The notes under the pieces were generated by a model. It did no database searches, had not been told where the DNA came from, and saw only the letters and a program-made list of their open reading frames with translations. A program made the translations under genes and the position numbers. 50,513 nt of DNA, taken from CAJINA01 sp964647585. GTDB lineage: Bacteria; Desulfobacterota; Desulfobacteria; Desulfobacterales; CAJINA01. The stretch lies in NCBI GenBank assembly GCA_964647585.1, contig CAZYGG010000026.1:1-50513 (forward strand), given 5' to 3'. This document shows positions 17,785 to 26,480 of the stretch, piece by piece. Position 1 is the first letter of the stretch. Each line of letters begins with the position of its first letter.

Positions 17785-19224
17785 TCAGGCTCCCCCGGCG
17801 TTTTTGATGATACGACCAATCTCCTGGATGGCCCCCTCTATGGCTTCATCCCAGATTCCGCCGTAGCCGATCCGGATATATCGATCATAGACATCCAGAC
17901 TGGAACAGAGAAAACCGGGCAGGATGGAGATGCCTTTTTCCCGGGCGGCGGTATAGACGTCACTGCCCTTGATGCCGTCCGGCAACTGAATCCAGATTGA
18001 CAGGCCGCCCACCGGGGAGGTCATCTTGACCGATTTCGGAAAGTGTTTGCTCAGGGCAGCCGCGCAATAGCTGTACTGGCGCTTGATGGTTTTTCGAAGC
18101 CGCCGCAGATGTCGGTCATAGGTCCCTTCCTTGAGGTAGTTGGCCACGACGGTCTGGGTCAGGGTGGGTGAGATCATGGAGCGGTTCAGTTTCATCCGTT
18201 TGATCTTCTCCTTGAACCGGCCCGGGACCACCCACCCGATCCTCAGGCCCGGAGCCAGGACTTTCGAAAAGGAGGCGCAGTACAACACCGAGTTGCCGGT
18301 GTCCCACCTTTTGATGGGGTTGGGCCTGGTTTTTCCGAAATAGAGTTCACCGCATACATCATTTTCGATCGTGGGAATGTCCTTTTGTTCGAGCAGGTCC
18401 AGCAATTTCAGCTTGCGGTCGTCCGGCATGATGAATCCCAGGGGATTCTGACAATTGGGATTGACGATGCAGGCGGCGATTTTTTCCTGGTCGATGATCT
18501 TTTCCACGGCATCCAGGTCGATGCCGGTACGCGGATCGGTGGGGATTTCAAGGCCGTACAGGCCGGAGTCTTTCAGGGTCTGCCGCAGCCACGGGTCGGT
18601 GGGCGACTCCACGATGACCGTGTCCCCGGAAGCGGCGACCGCTTTCAGGGAAAGACTCAGGGCCTCGGTGCAGCCATTGGTGATGATGATGTCGTCCGGG
18701 GTGATCGCGGGGATGATGGGAAACAGGAGGTTGGAGATCTGCTGGCGGAGCAGGGCATCGCCCTGGGGGAGCACATACCCGGCCATCAGATTGGGTACCT
18801 GCTGCCGGGGTATCGATTTAATCTGCTGGTGAAGCCGCCGGGCCGGCAGGTGATCCGGGGCCACGGCCACCCCGCCGAGTTTCAGGACCCCGGGATTGCC
18901 CATGTCTTCCGTCAACTGGTGGATCAGGTCGTCCAGGTCGATTTTCTGCGGGACCATTTCATAGTGCCGCTTTCCCGCGGAACGGCGCAGCCGCTCCAGT
19001 CGTGGCTGTATATAATAGCCGGACCGCTGCCGGGGTTCAACGACCCCTCTTTTTTCAAGCTCCATATAGGCCTGGAAAACCGTGGTCATGCTGTAGCCGG
19101 TTTTCTGGCAGAGCGCCCTTAATGACGGTAATTTCTCGGAAAGTTTGAAAGCGCCTTTTTCGATCTGGTCCTGGATACGATCAGCCAGCTCGATATATCG
19201 AAATTTTGCATGTCGTTTTTTCAT
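17785..19224 (-). CDS. MocR/PdxR-type GntR regulator with aminotransferase domain
   Basis: This is a 479-residue fusion regulator. Residues 8-75 form a GntR winged helix (SLRALCQKTGYSMTTVFQAY, then RQRSGYYIQPRL). Residues from about 110 form a fold-type I aminotransferase-like domain with CTEALSLSLKAV, NPNCQNPLGF near 262, and the PLP-binding lysine in YCASFSKVLAPGLRIGW near 318. Such proteins sense PLP plus an amino compound and control vitamin B6, GABA or amino-acid genes. The target is unknown; the ammonia-lyase and DUF1846 genes downstream are candidates. The start lacks a strong Shine-Dalgarno sequence. Confidence 0.9.
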   Translation of the reverse strand: MKKRHAKFRYIELADRIQDQIEKGAFKLSEKLPSLRALCQKTGYSMTTVFQAYMELEKRGVVEPRQRSGYYIQPRLERLRRSAGKRHYEMVPQKIDLDDLIHQLTEDMGNPGVLKLGGVAVAPDHLPARRLHQQIKSIPRQQVPNLMAGYVLPQGDALLRQQISNLLFPIIPAITPDDIIITNGCTEALSLSLKAVAASGDTVIVESPTDPWLRQTLKDSGLYGLEIPTDPRTGIDLDAVEKIIDQEKIAACIVNPNCQNPLGFIMPDDRKLKLLDLLEQKDIPTIENDVCGELYFGKTRPNPIKRWDTGNSVLYCASFSKVLAPGLRIGWVVPGRFKEKIKRMKLNRSMISPTLTQTVVANYLKEGTYDRHLRRLRKTIKRQYSYCAAALSKHFPKSVKMTSPVGGLSIWIQLPDGIKGSDVYTAAREKGISILPGFLCSSLDVYDRYIRIGYGGIWDEAIEGAIQEIGRIIKNAGGA

Positions 19225-19436
19225 TTTGTTTTCAATTAGATATGAACAGCCAGATCGGGTTTTAAGGTGTTTCTTCAGCCATCAGCCTATGGCCTGACAA
19301 CCTGAATCCATCAGGATTCTCCCCATCTGCTCTGCTTTTTTTTCATAGGATCTGTTTATAGCAATATCAGATTTTATAACTATACTGTTTATTAAGTAAA
19401 TTCTTTTTTAACGAATAAATACAAAAGGAGGGCAAA

Positions 19437-19631
19437 ATGATGAAAGATTGGAAAAAGGTCCTTCGCTATTTGATCTCCAGCGAAGACTCCCGAATTGGCA
19501 GGCAGGATTATTGGAGAAGTGTTTTTCTAACATCCCGGGCACCGGTTAGCCGAGTTTGTTTAGAACTTTCCAAAGTCTTGTTTATATTGACCTTATGCAC
19601 CAGCATCATGATGGTGCTGAACCAGTTGTAG
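19437..19631 (+). CDS. Small hypothetical protein, possible membrane anchor
   Basis: This 64-residue small protein is supported by signals rather than homology: AAGGAGGG (19425-19432) lies 4-7 nt before a double ATG (19437, 19440), and a strong intrinsic terminator follows 19 bp after the stop. Residues 1-30 are charged (DWKKVLRYLISSEDSRIGRQ) and 43-62 are hydrophobic (LELSKVLFILTLCTSIMMVL), which suggests a C-terminal membrane helix. It stands alone between divergent and convergent genes. The family is unknown to me. Confidence 0.6.
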   Translation: MMKDWKKVLRYLISSEDSRIGRQDYWRSVFLTSRAPVSRVCLELSKVLFILTLCTSIMMVLNQL

Positions 19632-19650
19632 CGGAAAAAGAGCCAAAAAG

Positions 19651-19696
19651 AGAGGGCTGCGGATCAAGATCCGTAGCCCTCTTTGAGCTTTTTATT
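19651..19696 (+). terminator. Strong rho-independent terminator
   Basis: The arms agagggctgcggatc (19651-19665) and gatccgtagccctct (19668-19682) form a 15-bp stem with one G-T pair, followed by ttgagctttttattt. It ends the small-protein transcript; the reverse side also carries an A-rich stretch that could serve the opposing genes. Confidence 0.85.
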
Positions 19697-19824
19697 TCAT
19701 ATCTTTTGCGCCGGCCTTAATGCCAGCAGTTCCTCCTTCTGCTCCGGAAACTGATACCCCTCGCAGCTGAGGCTGAGAAGATACCCGCCGCTGCAAGTTT
19801 CCAATAGTTGCCAGTCCAACAAAC
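19697..19824 (-). pseudogene. Remnant of the 3' end of a radical-SAM gene
   Basis: The minus strand of 19721-19813 aligns with 21565-21658, the end of the intact radical-SAM gene in this window, at roughly three quarters identity. The translation keeps GYLLSLSCEGYQFPEQKEEL against QYLLSLSYEGYQFPHQKEEL of the intact protein, with GNYWK just upstream but in another frame, so there is at least one frameshift. No start or catalytic part remains. It lies directly behind the lipoprotein gene, so the porin-lipoprotein pair is bracketed by an intact and a dead copy. Confidence 0.75.
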
Positions 19825-19845
19825 CGGTCCTTCGGTTTATGCCGC

Positions 19846-20049
19846 CTACTGGGTTGCCTTGTCCGTTTCGGGTTCGATAGGTTGGCTGTAAATCGTGAAT
19901 GCTCCGTCTTCCCCCGACAAAAGTCCGGGGCCCTTTTTATATTCATTGTCCGGTTGGTAATCTAAAGGTTCCGGGGTAACGGCACATCCGTAGAGTGCCG
20001 CCATGCCGGTGACCATCGCCAAAATCAATATGGCTCGGATCAACTTCAT
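19846..20049 (-). CDS. Small lipoprotein
   Basis: This 67-residue lipoprotein has a basic start, a hydrophobic stretch (AILILAMVTGMAAL) and a lipobox LYGC that would place the acylated Cys at residue 22. The mature part is short and acidic (PLDYQPDNEYKKGPGLLSGE). The start at 20049 has AAGGAG 6 nt upstream; the ATG 15 bases earlier overlaps that site. It follows the porin gene by 37 bp on the same strand, so a role at the outer membrane with the porin is likely; nothing more specific can be said. Confidence 0.78.
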   Translation of the reverse strand: MKLIRAILILAMVTGMAALYGCAVTPEPLDYQPDNEYKKGPGLLSGEDGAFTIYSQPIEPETDKATQ

Positions 20050-20086
20050 CGTTTTCTCCTTCATTGTTTACGAAGTTTGGTAAACA

Positions 20087-21457
20087 TCAGAATTTCACGC
20101 GAACACCGGACATTACCGACTGTACGCTGTTGAGATCCGTTCCCGGTCTATCAAGGTTGTAATTGCGAAAGCCGAGATAGTACTCCGAACCCCATTTTTT
20201 AAAGTCTTGTACGCCGAACAGGCCATATGTGTCGGCTTGATCATCGTTGGCCGCCAGGTTGTTATTGCGTCCCCAGTCGGCGGCCAATGCTGTTTCCCCG
20301 ATCCCGAAGAAATTTTTCCGATAACCGATTTTACCATACCAGAAGGTTGCATCGTCCCGGGTAGTAGTTTTGAGATCCTGGCTGCCGCCTGCGATCGTGA
20401 AATTCAGCCCGCTTTGGTGGTACACGGATGCAGAGCCATTGATTTGGGTGTCGATGGTTTGGGATAGTGATCCTAAAGAGGCGTAAGCCCCAGCGGCGGC
20501 GACTGCGAACGGACCCAGTTTGGACGTGTATCCCAGAGCAAGGTCGGACGCACCACCGGAAATCCACGAGGTCCTGGCCTTAAGCCCATAGATGATTGGT
20601 GAGAAGTATAAAATACGGTCGTCCCGGCCCAGGCCGTCCATGTTGTTGAACACGCCCTTGACCTGGGTTGATGATAATGCGGCGGATGCATTGTCGTAGA
20701 AAAACTGCCCACCGGCCATTGACGCTACCGAAGAGTATCCAATGACCGCTGTGCCGGAGAGATCCGCCTCCGAGGTTCCATCGGATGCGGTGCTGCCGTG
20801 CCCCAGTCGGATCTCCCCGAAACGCTTTGACCGGAGATAGGCATCAAACCATCGCTTTGTGAAGCTATCGGTGCCCACGTTGTTTTCGTTTGTCTGGCTC
20901 ACCGAACTGCTGGGATTCGTCTGAAACTGCACCTCGATCCGGGTCCCGGTCTCCAGGTCATCCGAGGGCCGGGCAACACCGTTAATCCCAAGTCGTGTAG
21001 ATGAATTGCTGTTATCAACGACGAACAAATTGTCCTCATTGCCGTCATTGGCGTATAAAAGGGCCTTGTTGAGATGCCCGTATAGCTGGACATTGATCTT
21101 GTCGTTGCCTGACCTTACCCCTGTAGATTCGTCGAGCGGTTTGACTGCCGCGGTCGTTGTCGTTGCGGCTTCATCCACAATCTTTTCCCGGGTTGCTGCC
21201 TCCGGGTCTTTTTTCTCAACCATGGCCGGTGCAGTGCTTTCAATTTTTGGTGCCTGACCGGACAAGGCGTCCACCTGAATTCTGAGTTTTTCAATGGTCT
21301 CGGCCTGTTGCTCAATCTGAGCCTGCTGCTGTTTGATGATTTTTTCAATCCGTTCGAGTGTCGCGGTGTCGGCGCCATGGGCAATGCCCATGGTGCCCAT
21401 GACACAAATTACCACAAACGTGCTGCCCAACTCGGTAAGCCTTTTTAAAGCCTTCAT
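20087..21457 (-). CDS. Outer-membrane porin with N-terminal coiled coil
   Basis: This 456-residue Gram-negative porin has a signal peptide at residues 1-28 (STFVVICVMGTMGIAHGAD). A short coiled coil follows (RIEKIIKQQQAQIEQQAETI), of the kind that trimerises or anchors to the envelope, then a linker rich in Ala and Thr. From about 115 to the end there are alternating beta strands, with a C-terminal Phe (VMSGVRVKF) as used by the Bam machinery. Passive diffusion of small solutes is the expected role; specificity cannot be read. AAGGAG precedes the start. Confidence 0.85.
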   Translation of the reverse strand: MKALKRLTELGSTFVVICVMGTMGIAHGADTATLERIEKIIKQQQAQIEQQAETIEKLRIQVDALSGQAPKIESTAPAMVEKKDPEAATREKIVDEAATTTTAAVKPLDESTGVRSGNDKINVQLYGHLNKALLYANDGNEDNLFVVDNSNSSTRLGINGVARPSDDLETGTRIEVQFQTNPSSSVSQTNENNVGTDSFTKRWFDAYLRSKRFGEIRLGHGSTASDGTSEADLSGTAVIGYSSVASMAGGQFFYDNASAALSSTQVKGVFNNMDGLGRDDRILYFSPIIYGLKARTSWISGGASDLALGYTSKLGPFAVAAAGAYASLGSLSQTIDTQINGSASVYHQSGLNFTIAGGSQDLKTTTRDDATFWYGKIGYRKNFFGIGETALAADWGRNNNLAANDDQADTYGLFGVQDFKKWGSEYYLGFRNYNLDRPGTDLNSVQSVMSGVRVKF

Positions 21458-21540
21458 TACTTTTCTCCTTTAATATAGTAATTTAGCTATTTGTACTGCA
21501 CATTCCGGGGGACTGAAAAACTGGAATTTCTTGCTGTCAA

Positions 21541-22569
21541 TCAGGCGAGTCCTTGATCAATAAGTGCCAGCAGTTCCTCTTTTTGATGCGGAAACTGGTA
21601 TCCCTCGTAGCTGAGGCTGAGCAGGTACTGGCCGTGGCGGTTTTTCCAGTAATTGCCATTATGGTCGAAGCAGACCTTCGAGGTGACGTCGAGGGCGGCT
21701 ACCATGTTCCGGACTTCGCGCAGGTGCTCCTGGGCAGGGAGCAGGTGCAGTTTGCCGCCCTGCACCTCGTCCGCGATGGGTGTGCCGGGCCAGGGGTGAA
21801 ACGGGCGGGAGCGGATATAGTGGGGATTGATTTCGTTGAGCACCCGGGCCGTGTTCGCGGCATGCTGGTCGGACAGCTCGGAGCCCCCCAGGCCGGGCAT
21901 CCAGTATTCGGATACCTGGAAGCCGGCGGCCAGCGCCTTTTGCCCACCTTTGATGTGCCCTTCGGCAGTGACGCCTTTTCGGACTTTTTTGAGAACGGCG
22001 TCGTCTCCGGATTCGAGACCGATATGCACCCGGTCGAGCCCAGCCTCCCGGATGGCCTTCAGTTCATCGGCTGTTTTTTGAGCCAGCGTCTTTGAACGGG
22101 CATAAGTAGTTACCCGTTGGATAGTGGGAAAGGTCTGGCGCAGGTATTTCAGGACTTCTACAAGCTGGTCTGCTTTCATGATGATGCTGTTGGCATCCTG
22201 GAGAAAGGCGGTTTTCCCCCCAGCCAGGAGCCATTCGTAGACCATGGCAAACCCCTGGTGATATTCAAGCCCCGGGTTCTGCCGGATCAACTCCACGGCT
22301 GCGTTGCGGGTCAGGCTTGACCCGTCGCCGCTGGCCAGGGCGTTTTTAGCCAGGTCGCTGCACAGGGCGGCCACGGCATCGATATCTGCTTTGATCTCCT
22401 CCACGGACCGTACCTGGAACTTTTCGACCTTGTACATGCCGCAGAAGGTGCAGTTGTTCCACGGGCAGTTGCGCGTGAAGCGCATCAGCAAAGAAGCGCT
22501 CCCGCCCTCGCTGGGGGGCCGGTAGATGCCGGTTTCGAATTGGTACTTTTGTTCAGATGTTGAAGTCAT
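21541..22569 (-). CDS. Radical SAM protein
   Basis: This is a 342-residue radical-SAM enzyme. The iron-sulfur motif is RNCPWNNCTFCGMYK near residue 33, with CX4CX2C spacing instead of the common CX3CX2C; I recall this CPWxxCxFC form in a COG1032-like subfamily. SGDGSSLTR near 103 and HIGLESGDDAVLKKVRKGVT near 195 match the SAM-binding barrel. The C-terminus (YLLSLSYEGYQFPHQKEELL) is a family tail. The substrate is unknown. It is followed by the porin and lipoprotein genes on the same strand, with a decayed second copy of its 3' end beyond them. Confidence 0.85.
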   Translation of the reverse strand: MTSTSEQKYQFETGIYRPPSEGGSASLLMRFTRNCPWNNCTFCGMYKVEKFQVRSVEEIKADIDAVAALCSDLAKNALASGDGSSLTRNAAVELIRQNPGLEYHQGFAMVYEWLLAGGKTAFLQDANSIIMKADQLVEVLKYLRQTFPTIQRVTTYARSKTLAQKTADELKAIREAGLDRVHIGLESGDDAVLKKVRKGVTAEGHIKGGQKALAAGFQVSEYWMPGLGGSELSDQHAANTARVLNEINPHYIRSRPFHPWPGTPIADEVQGGKLHLLPAQEHLREVRNMVAALDVTSKVCFDHNGNYWKNRHGQYLLSLSYEGYQFPHQKEELLALIDQGLA

Positions 22570-22626
22570 AGTCGTAGTTACCTAATAGATTATTTAAAAT
22601 GCAGAAAACCTCAAAACCAGTATTCT

Positions 22627-22768
22627 CGCGCTAAGACGCAAAGGCACAAAGAAAACCAAGGGCCGATTTTTACACGCTTTCGCGTGAAACAGATTTTGTT
22701 TTTGTCCTGTCAGCGAAGCTGACCACATTCTGGTTTTGACCTTCTTGGCGCCTTGGCGTCTTAGCGCG
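22627..22768. repeat. Intergenic long inverted repeat
   Basis: The left arm starting cgcgctaagacgcaaagg pairs with the right arm ccttggcgtcttagcgcg over about 27 bp with a few mismatches. Inside are small hairpins cacgctttcgcgtg and cagcgaagctg. The flanking gcgcgatgcatggtttt (22764-22780) recurs at 7596-7612. It separates the radical-SAM and VOC genes. Confidence 0.7.
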
Positions 22769-22801
22769 ATGCATGGTTTTCGGTTTTTTAGTATTTATTG
22801 A

Positions 22802-23170
22802 CTATCGAACCGGTACCACTTCCAACCAATACCCATCCGGATCGTTTATGAAATAGATGCCCATCGCCTCATTTTCATAGCAGATGCAGTCCATTTCCGT
22901 GTGCAGGGCATGGGCCGCATCGAAATCGGGCGTTTTGAAGGCGATGTGGAACTCCTCATCGCCCAGGTCATAGGGTTTTTCCTGGGACTTGAGCCAGGTC
23001 AGCTCAAGCTTGTTAGCCGTTGTGCCGTCTCCCAGATAGACGATGATATAGCTTCCGTCTGCGGCCTCCTTGCGGGTTTCCTCTTTCAAGCCAAGGGCTT
23101 TGTCATAGAACGCCAGGCTTTTTTCCAGATCCAGGACATTGATGTTGAAATGGTCGATGGTGAATTTCAT
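22802..23170 (-). CDS. Lactoylglutathione lyase-like VOC metalloenzyme
   Basis: This 122-residue vicinal-oxygen-chelate protein resembles glyoxalase I. The four metal ligands appear in order: His in DHFNINV near residue 6, Glu in KLELTW near 57, His in EFHIAFKT near 75, and Glu in YWLEVVPVR near the C-terminus. The segment SLAFYDKALGLKEE is typical. The probable role is isomerisation of a methylglyoxal-thiol adduct. The start at 23170 has GGGAG 6 nt upstream; a TTG six bases earlier is less likely. It lies at the end of an operon with a metallo-hydrolase and a glycosyltransferase. Confidence 0.85.
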   Translation of the reverse strand: MKFTIDHFNINVLDLEKSLAFYDKALGLKEETRKEAADGSYIIVYLGDGTTANKLELTWLKSQEKPYDLGDEEFHIAFKTPDFDAAHALHTEMDCICYENEAMGIYFINDPDGYWLEVVPVR

Positions 23171-23260
23171 GCGCAACTCCCTTTCGGTGCGTTTTTACGG
23201 GCAAAACAATTATGAATGAAAAATAAGGATGAATTGTAGGCAGGTCAAATAAAGAGATCG

Positions 23261-23938
23261 CTATGTTTCAAGGACAGATCCAACCGATCCAAAAAAGAAG
23301 CGTTCCTTCTTCATTTTTTCAAGAGTATACTCGATGATATTGATCAATCCGGCGTGGGCGCAGCCCAACACGATAACCAGGCCCTTATCTGAATCGATAA
23401 TGAGCGATAGGTCATCGTTAAGCGGGTCGGGATGGATGTTTTCGCCGTCGGGCAAAATGGCGGTCATATTGGCGTCGCCTTTTTCAAAGGCGCTTCGGCG
23501 CGGGATCTCGCCGGTCAGCCAGACCCCGGGCCCTACTTCTACCTGGTCGGTTCCCAGATGGAACCGGGCACCCAGGCTTTCGAGATACGGGCGGCGATAG
23601 GGTATTCCGATGAACCGGGTTTCGTCTTCGGATGACCAGACCCGCTCATGAAACATGTCCGGATGGCCGAACACATCCACCGCGCCCCGGATTTTGAGCA
23701 CAGCCGGCAGGCCGCCGGTATGGTCGTAGTGCCCATGGCTGATCATGACAGCCTGGATGCTCGTCAGGTCCTTGCGGAGCGCCAGGGCATTCTGGGTGAT
23801 GGCAAATCCCTGGCCGGTATCGAACAGGTAATTTCCCTTTTCCGTTTCCACAAAGCAGGCGAATCCGTGCTCGCCGATCACTCCGAAAGGCGCGCCCACC
23901 GAGTTTTCACAAAGGATGGTCAGCTTTGTTTTCATCAT
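23261..23938 (-). CDS. MBL-fold metallo-hydrolase, apparently short at the C-terminus
   Basis: This 225-residue metallo-beta-lactamase-fold protein resembles the family annotated as 7,8-dihydropterin-6-yl-methyl-4-(beta-D-ribofuranosyl)aminobenzene 5'-phosphate synthase. The zinc/iron motif is SHGHYDHTGG near residue 68, with FDTGQGF before it and LGCAHAGLINIIEYTLEK near 190. Relatives that I recall continue about 50 residues with a GGxHL motif carrying a further metal His; here the frame ends at SVGSVLET and that part is missing. It may be inactive or a shorter variant. GGAGGG lies before a double ATG. It sits 20 bp after the glycosyltransferase gene. Confidence 0.75.
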   Translation of the reverse strand: MMKTKLTILCENSVGAPFGVIGEHGFACFVETEKGNYLFDTGQGFAITQNALALRKDLTSIQAVMISHGHYDHTGGLPAVLKIRGAVDVFGHPDMFHERVWSSEDETRFIGIPYRRPYLESLGARFHLGTDQVEVGPGVWLTGEIPRRSAFEKGDANMTAILPDGENIHPDPLNDDLSLIIDSDKGLVIVLGCAHAGLINIIEYTLEKMKKERFFFGSVGSVLET

Positions 23939-23958
23939 TATTTCCCTCCGCGGCAGTG

Positions 23959-25170
23959 TCAGGCATTGTCCAGTTGTACGGCTTCAAACAGATTCGCGGT
24001 GAAGTCGGGCTCCGCGCTCATGACGCGCTTCCAACTCGGCACAAAAGGCGTCTGCATGGGGTTTTCAAGAAACGCCTCGCCCGCTGTGTAAATATTTCGG
24101 GCGAAAAGATCAACCAGGGCCTCTTCTCTGTCAATATCCACATCCAGACCGTTGAGCGTTGCATCGGTGTAGTAACTGCTGACCAGTTCCAGGGCTTTGC
24201 GGAAATAGGTGGCCTTTATGCTGCGGAAGGTTCCCTTGGAAAAAATGATGCCGTAGCTGGCCAGTTTAACGAAAATGGCTTTTGATATTTCGATACTCAT
24301 TTTACTGAGCCCGGCGGTGGGATCTTTGGTGGAGACATTCTGGTGCTTGTGGTCGTAGCGGTCGGCCACGTCCACCTGGCAGATATTGGCGATGGACGTG
24401 TTGCGCAGGACTTCCGAGAGAATGCCTACTTCCAGCCCCCAGTCGCTCGGGATACGGATGCTCTCGGCCAGATCGGTGCGCATGGCAAACTCCCCGGCCA
24501 GGGCGTAGCGGAAGCTGTCCAGGTATTCCAGATACTCGATTGCGCCGAAAAAAGATTTAAGTGTTTTCAGCAGGGGGCTGATGAGCAGGCGCGTTACCCG
24601 CCCGGAAAGCCGCTCTTCGGTGGCCCGGAAATAGTACCCCTTGCAAAAAACGTAATTGAAGTCAGGGTTGGCAATGGGGTAGAGCAGGCGGGCCAGCAGC
24701 CAGCGATTGTAGGTGAGGATATCGCAGTCATGGAGGGCAATAGCCCTGGCACGCCCCGAAGCGAGTGCGTAGCCGATGCAGTACCAGGCGTTGCGTCCCT
24801 TGCCCATCTCCATGGGCGCCATATTCCTTTCCCTCAAACGGGCATCCAGCGCTTTCAAACGGGGGCCGTCATTCCAGAGTATCCGGTGGTGCTGGGGAAG
24901 GCGGCTGAAGTATTCCCGGGCATATCCAAATTCCCGCTCATCGGCCCGGTCCAGGCCGATGATGATTTCGTTAAGGTAGGGCACCTTGCCCAATTCATCC
25001 AGTATATTGCCCAGGGCCGGTCCCTTCAACTCGGAAAATAAAGACGGCAGTATAAGGGTCATAGGGCATTTTTCGGAAAACTTTTTCAGGCTGCCCTCAA
25101 TATCTTCAAGGGTTCGGGTCCTGAAATTATGGAGTGTGGTAACGCTGCCGTTCTGGTAAAAATCTCCCAT
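23959..25170 (-). CDS. Glycosyltransferase, GT81/glucosyl-3-phosphoglycerate synthase-like
   Basis: This 403-residue GT-A-type glycosyltransferase resembles glucosyl-3-phosphoglycerate synthase (GpgS). Motifs are LILPSLFSELKGPALGNIL near residue 40, NEIIIGLDRADEREF near 70, GKGRNAWYCIGYALASGRAR near 125 and ALHDCDILTYNRWLLARLLY near 147, where DCD is the metal/NDP-sugar motif. Later it has SDWGLEVGILSEVL near 247 and YDHKHQN. Such enzymes make glucosyl- or mannosylglycerate osmolytes from an NDP-sugar and 3-phosphoglycerate. The start at 25170 has GGAGG 4 nt upstream; the longer frame to 25209 lacks one. A matching phosphatase is not adjacent. Confidence 0.8.
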   Translation of the reverse strand: MGDFYQNGSVTTLHNFRTRTLEDIEGSLKKFSEKCPMTLILPSLFSELKGPALGNILDELGKVPYLNEIIIGLDRADEREFGYAREYFSRLPQHHRILWNDGPRLKALDARLRERNMAPMEMGKGRNAWYCIGYALASGRARAIALHDCDILTYNRWLLARLLYPIANPDFNYVFCKGYYFRATEERLSGRVTRLLISPLLKTLKSFFGAIEYLEYLDSFRYALAGEFAMRTDLAESIRIPSDWGLEVGILSEVLRNTSIANICQVDVADRYDHKHQNVSTKDPTAGLSKMSIEISKAIFVKLASYGIIFSKGTFRSIKATYFRKALELVSSYYTDATLNGLDVDIDREEALVDLFARNIYTAGEAFLENPMQTPFVPSWKRVMSAEPDFTANLFEAVQLDNA

Positions 25171-25436
25171 ATCGCCTCCAATACCATTGAAAGCCTCGAT
25201 CCGGTGCATGCGGATCAGGGCACTACGGGTTTGATAATTCTTTCCGGATTCTATGCGAATTCATTCAGGATAGCAGGTTTTTGAAAAAACTCAATATAAT
25301 GGAGATCATGAAAATCGGTAAAACTTTTCAGCGGACCCAGTCCAAACCGATTTGCCGGCCGATATACACGTAGCATTTTTCAGGGTGTTCAAATCGATGA
25401 CCGCCGGGCGGGTGGTTCAGGCTTGTTTCTATAAAT

Positions 25437-26477
25437 TCATTCTAATGGCAGACGAATGATAAATTTTGTGCCAAGACCAGGCTGAGATTCAACCACCATT
25501 TCACCCTTGTGGGTTTCGGTAATGATAAAATAGGAAACGGAAAGCCCCAGGCCGGTGCCTACGCCGGTCGGCTTGGTGGTAAAGAAAGGTTCAAAGACCC
25601 GCTTCGGGTATCTTGATTCATACCCGGGCCATTGTCTTCTATCTCTATCCGGGCCATTTTTCGCTTATTTTCAATTCTGGCTCTTATCAGAAAATGCGGA
25701 TCTTTGGTCCCGGCCCCCTGCATGGCCTGGGCTCCATTTTGAAAGAGGTTGAGCAGGACCTGCTGAATTTTGGCACCCTCACAGGGCACCGGTACCAATG
25801 ACTGCTCGTAATCTTTACATCCTGTCTGGATTGCTGGGTTTGGACGCACTTGAAAACTGATTCCATTTCGGAAGCCATTTGCGGGAACACCTCCGGGAGC
25901 TTCTTACCCAGGGCTTCATCCTGGGTGATGCCTGAAGATCGTTCCGCCGTTTTGTTCCAATGGGTCACTTTACCGTTGGTATCCACCCCGACAAGAACCG
26001 ACGGCATTGAATCTATTATATTGGCCAGATAGTTGCGCAACCGTTGGACTTCGGCCTCCTGCTGCCTGCGTTCCGTAATATCCAGAACAAAACAGAGGGA
26101 GTATTGCCGGCCCTCATATTCTAACAGGTTCGAAGCAATTTCGACCGGCATTCCGGTCCCGTCCTTTCGGAGGTGAATCGTTTCAAAAGCATCCACACCG
26201 CCATCCAGCAGTGACTGCCATATTTCCCCAAAGTTGTCACTGTTCACCAGCGGATCAATGTCGAAGATGGACAGGCCGCACAGTTCTTCCACTGAGTTAC
26301 CCAGATTCATGGCCGCCTGTTTGTTTACATCTAAAATCCGGGCGTCAGACCCGACACGGTAAATACCGATACAAGCCCGGTCGAAACTGAATAAACATGG
26401 TCCCGGGTGCTCCTGAATTGAAAAACAACGCCGGGTACATTGTTCGTAATGTTCTGGAGCTGCTTTTCGATTTTCAC
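25437..26477 (-). pseudogene. Decayed PAS histidine kinase, H-box deleted
   Basis: This was a multi-PAS sensor kinase, now broken into at least four frames. A GTG at 26477 with GGGAGG 8 nt upstream begins KIEKQLQNITNNVPGVVFQF. The frame then shifts near 26400 to FDRACIGIYRVGSDARIL and two PAS regions (LCFVLDITERRQQEAEVQRL, then SMPSVLVGVDTNGKVTHWNK). Near 25840 the PAS frame jumps straight to EGAKIQQVLLNLFQNGAQAM, the N-box of the ATPase domain, so the whole phosphoacceptor His region is gone. A single-base loss near 25603 shifts the last part, RVFEPFFTTKPTGVGTGLGL, to a third frame. It lies 3 bp after the sigma-54 regulator gene and was surely its cognate kinase. Confidence 0.88.
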
Positions 26478-26480
26478 GGT

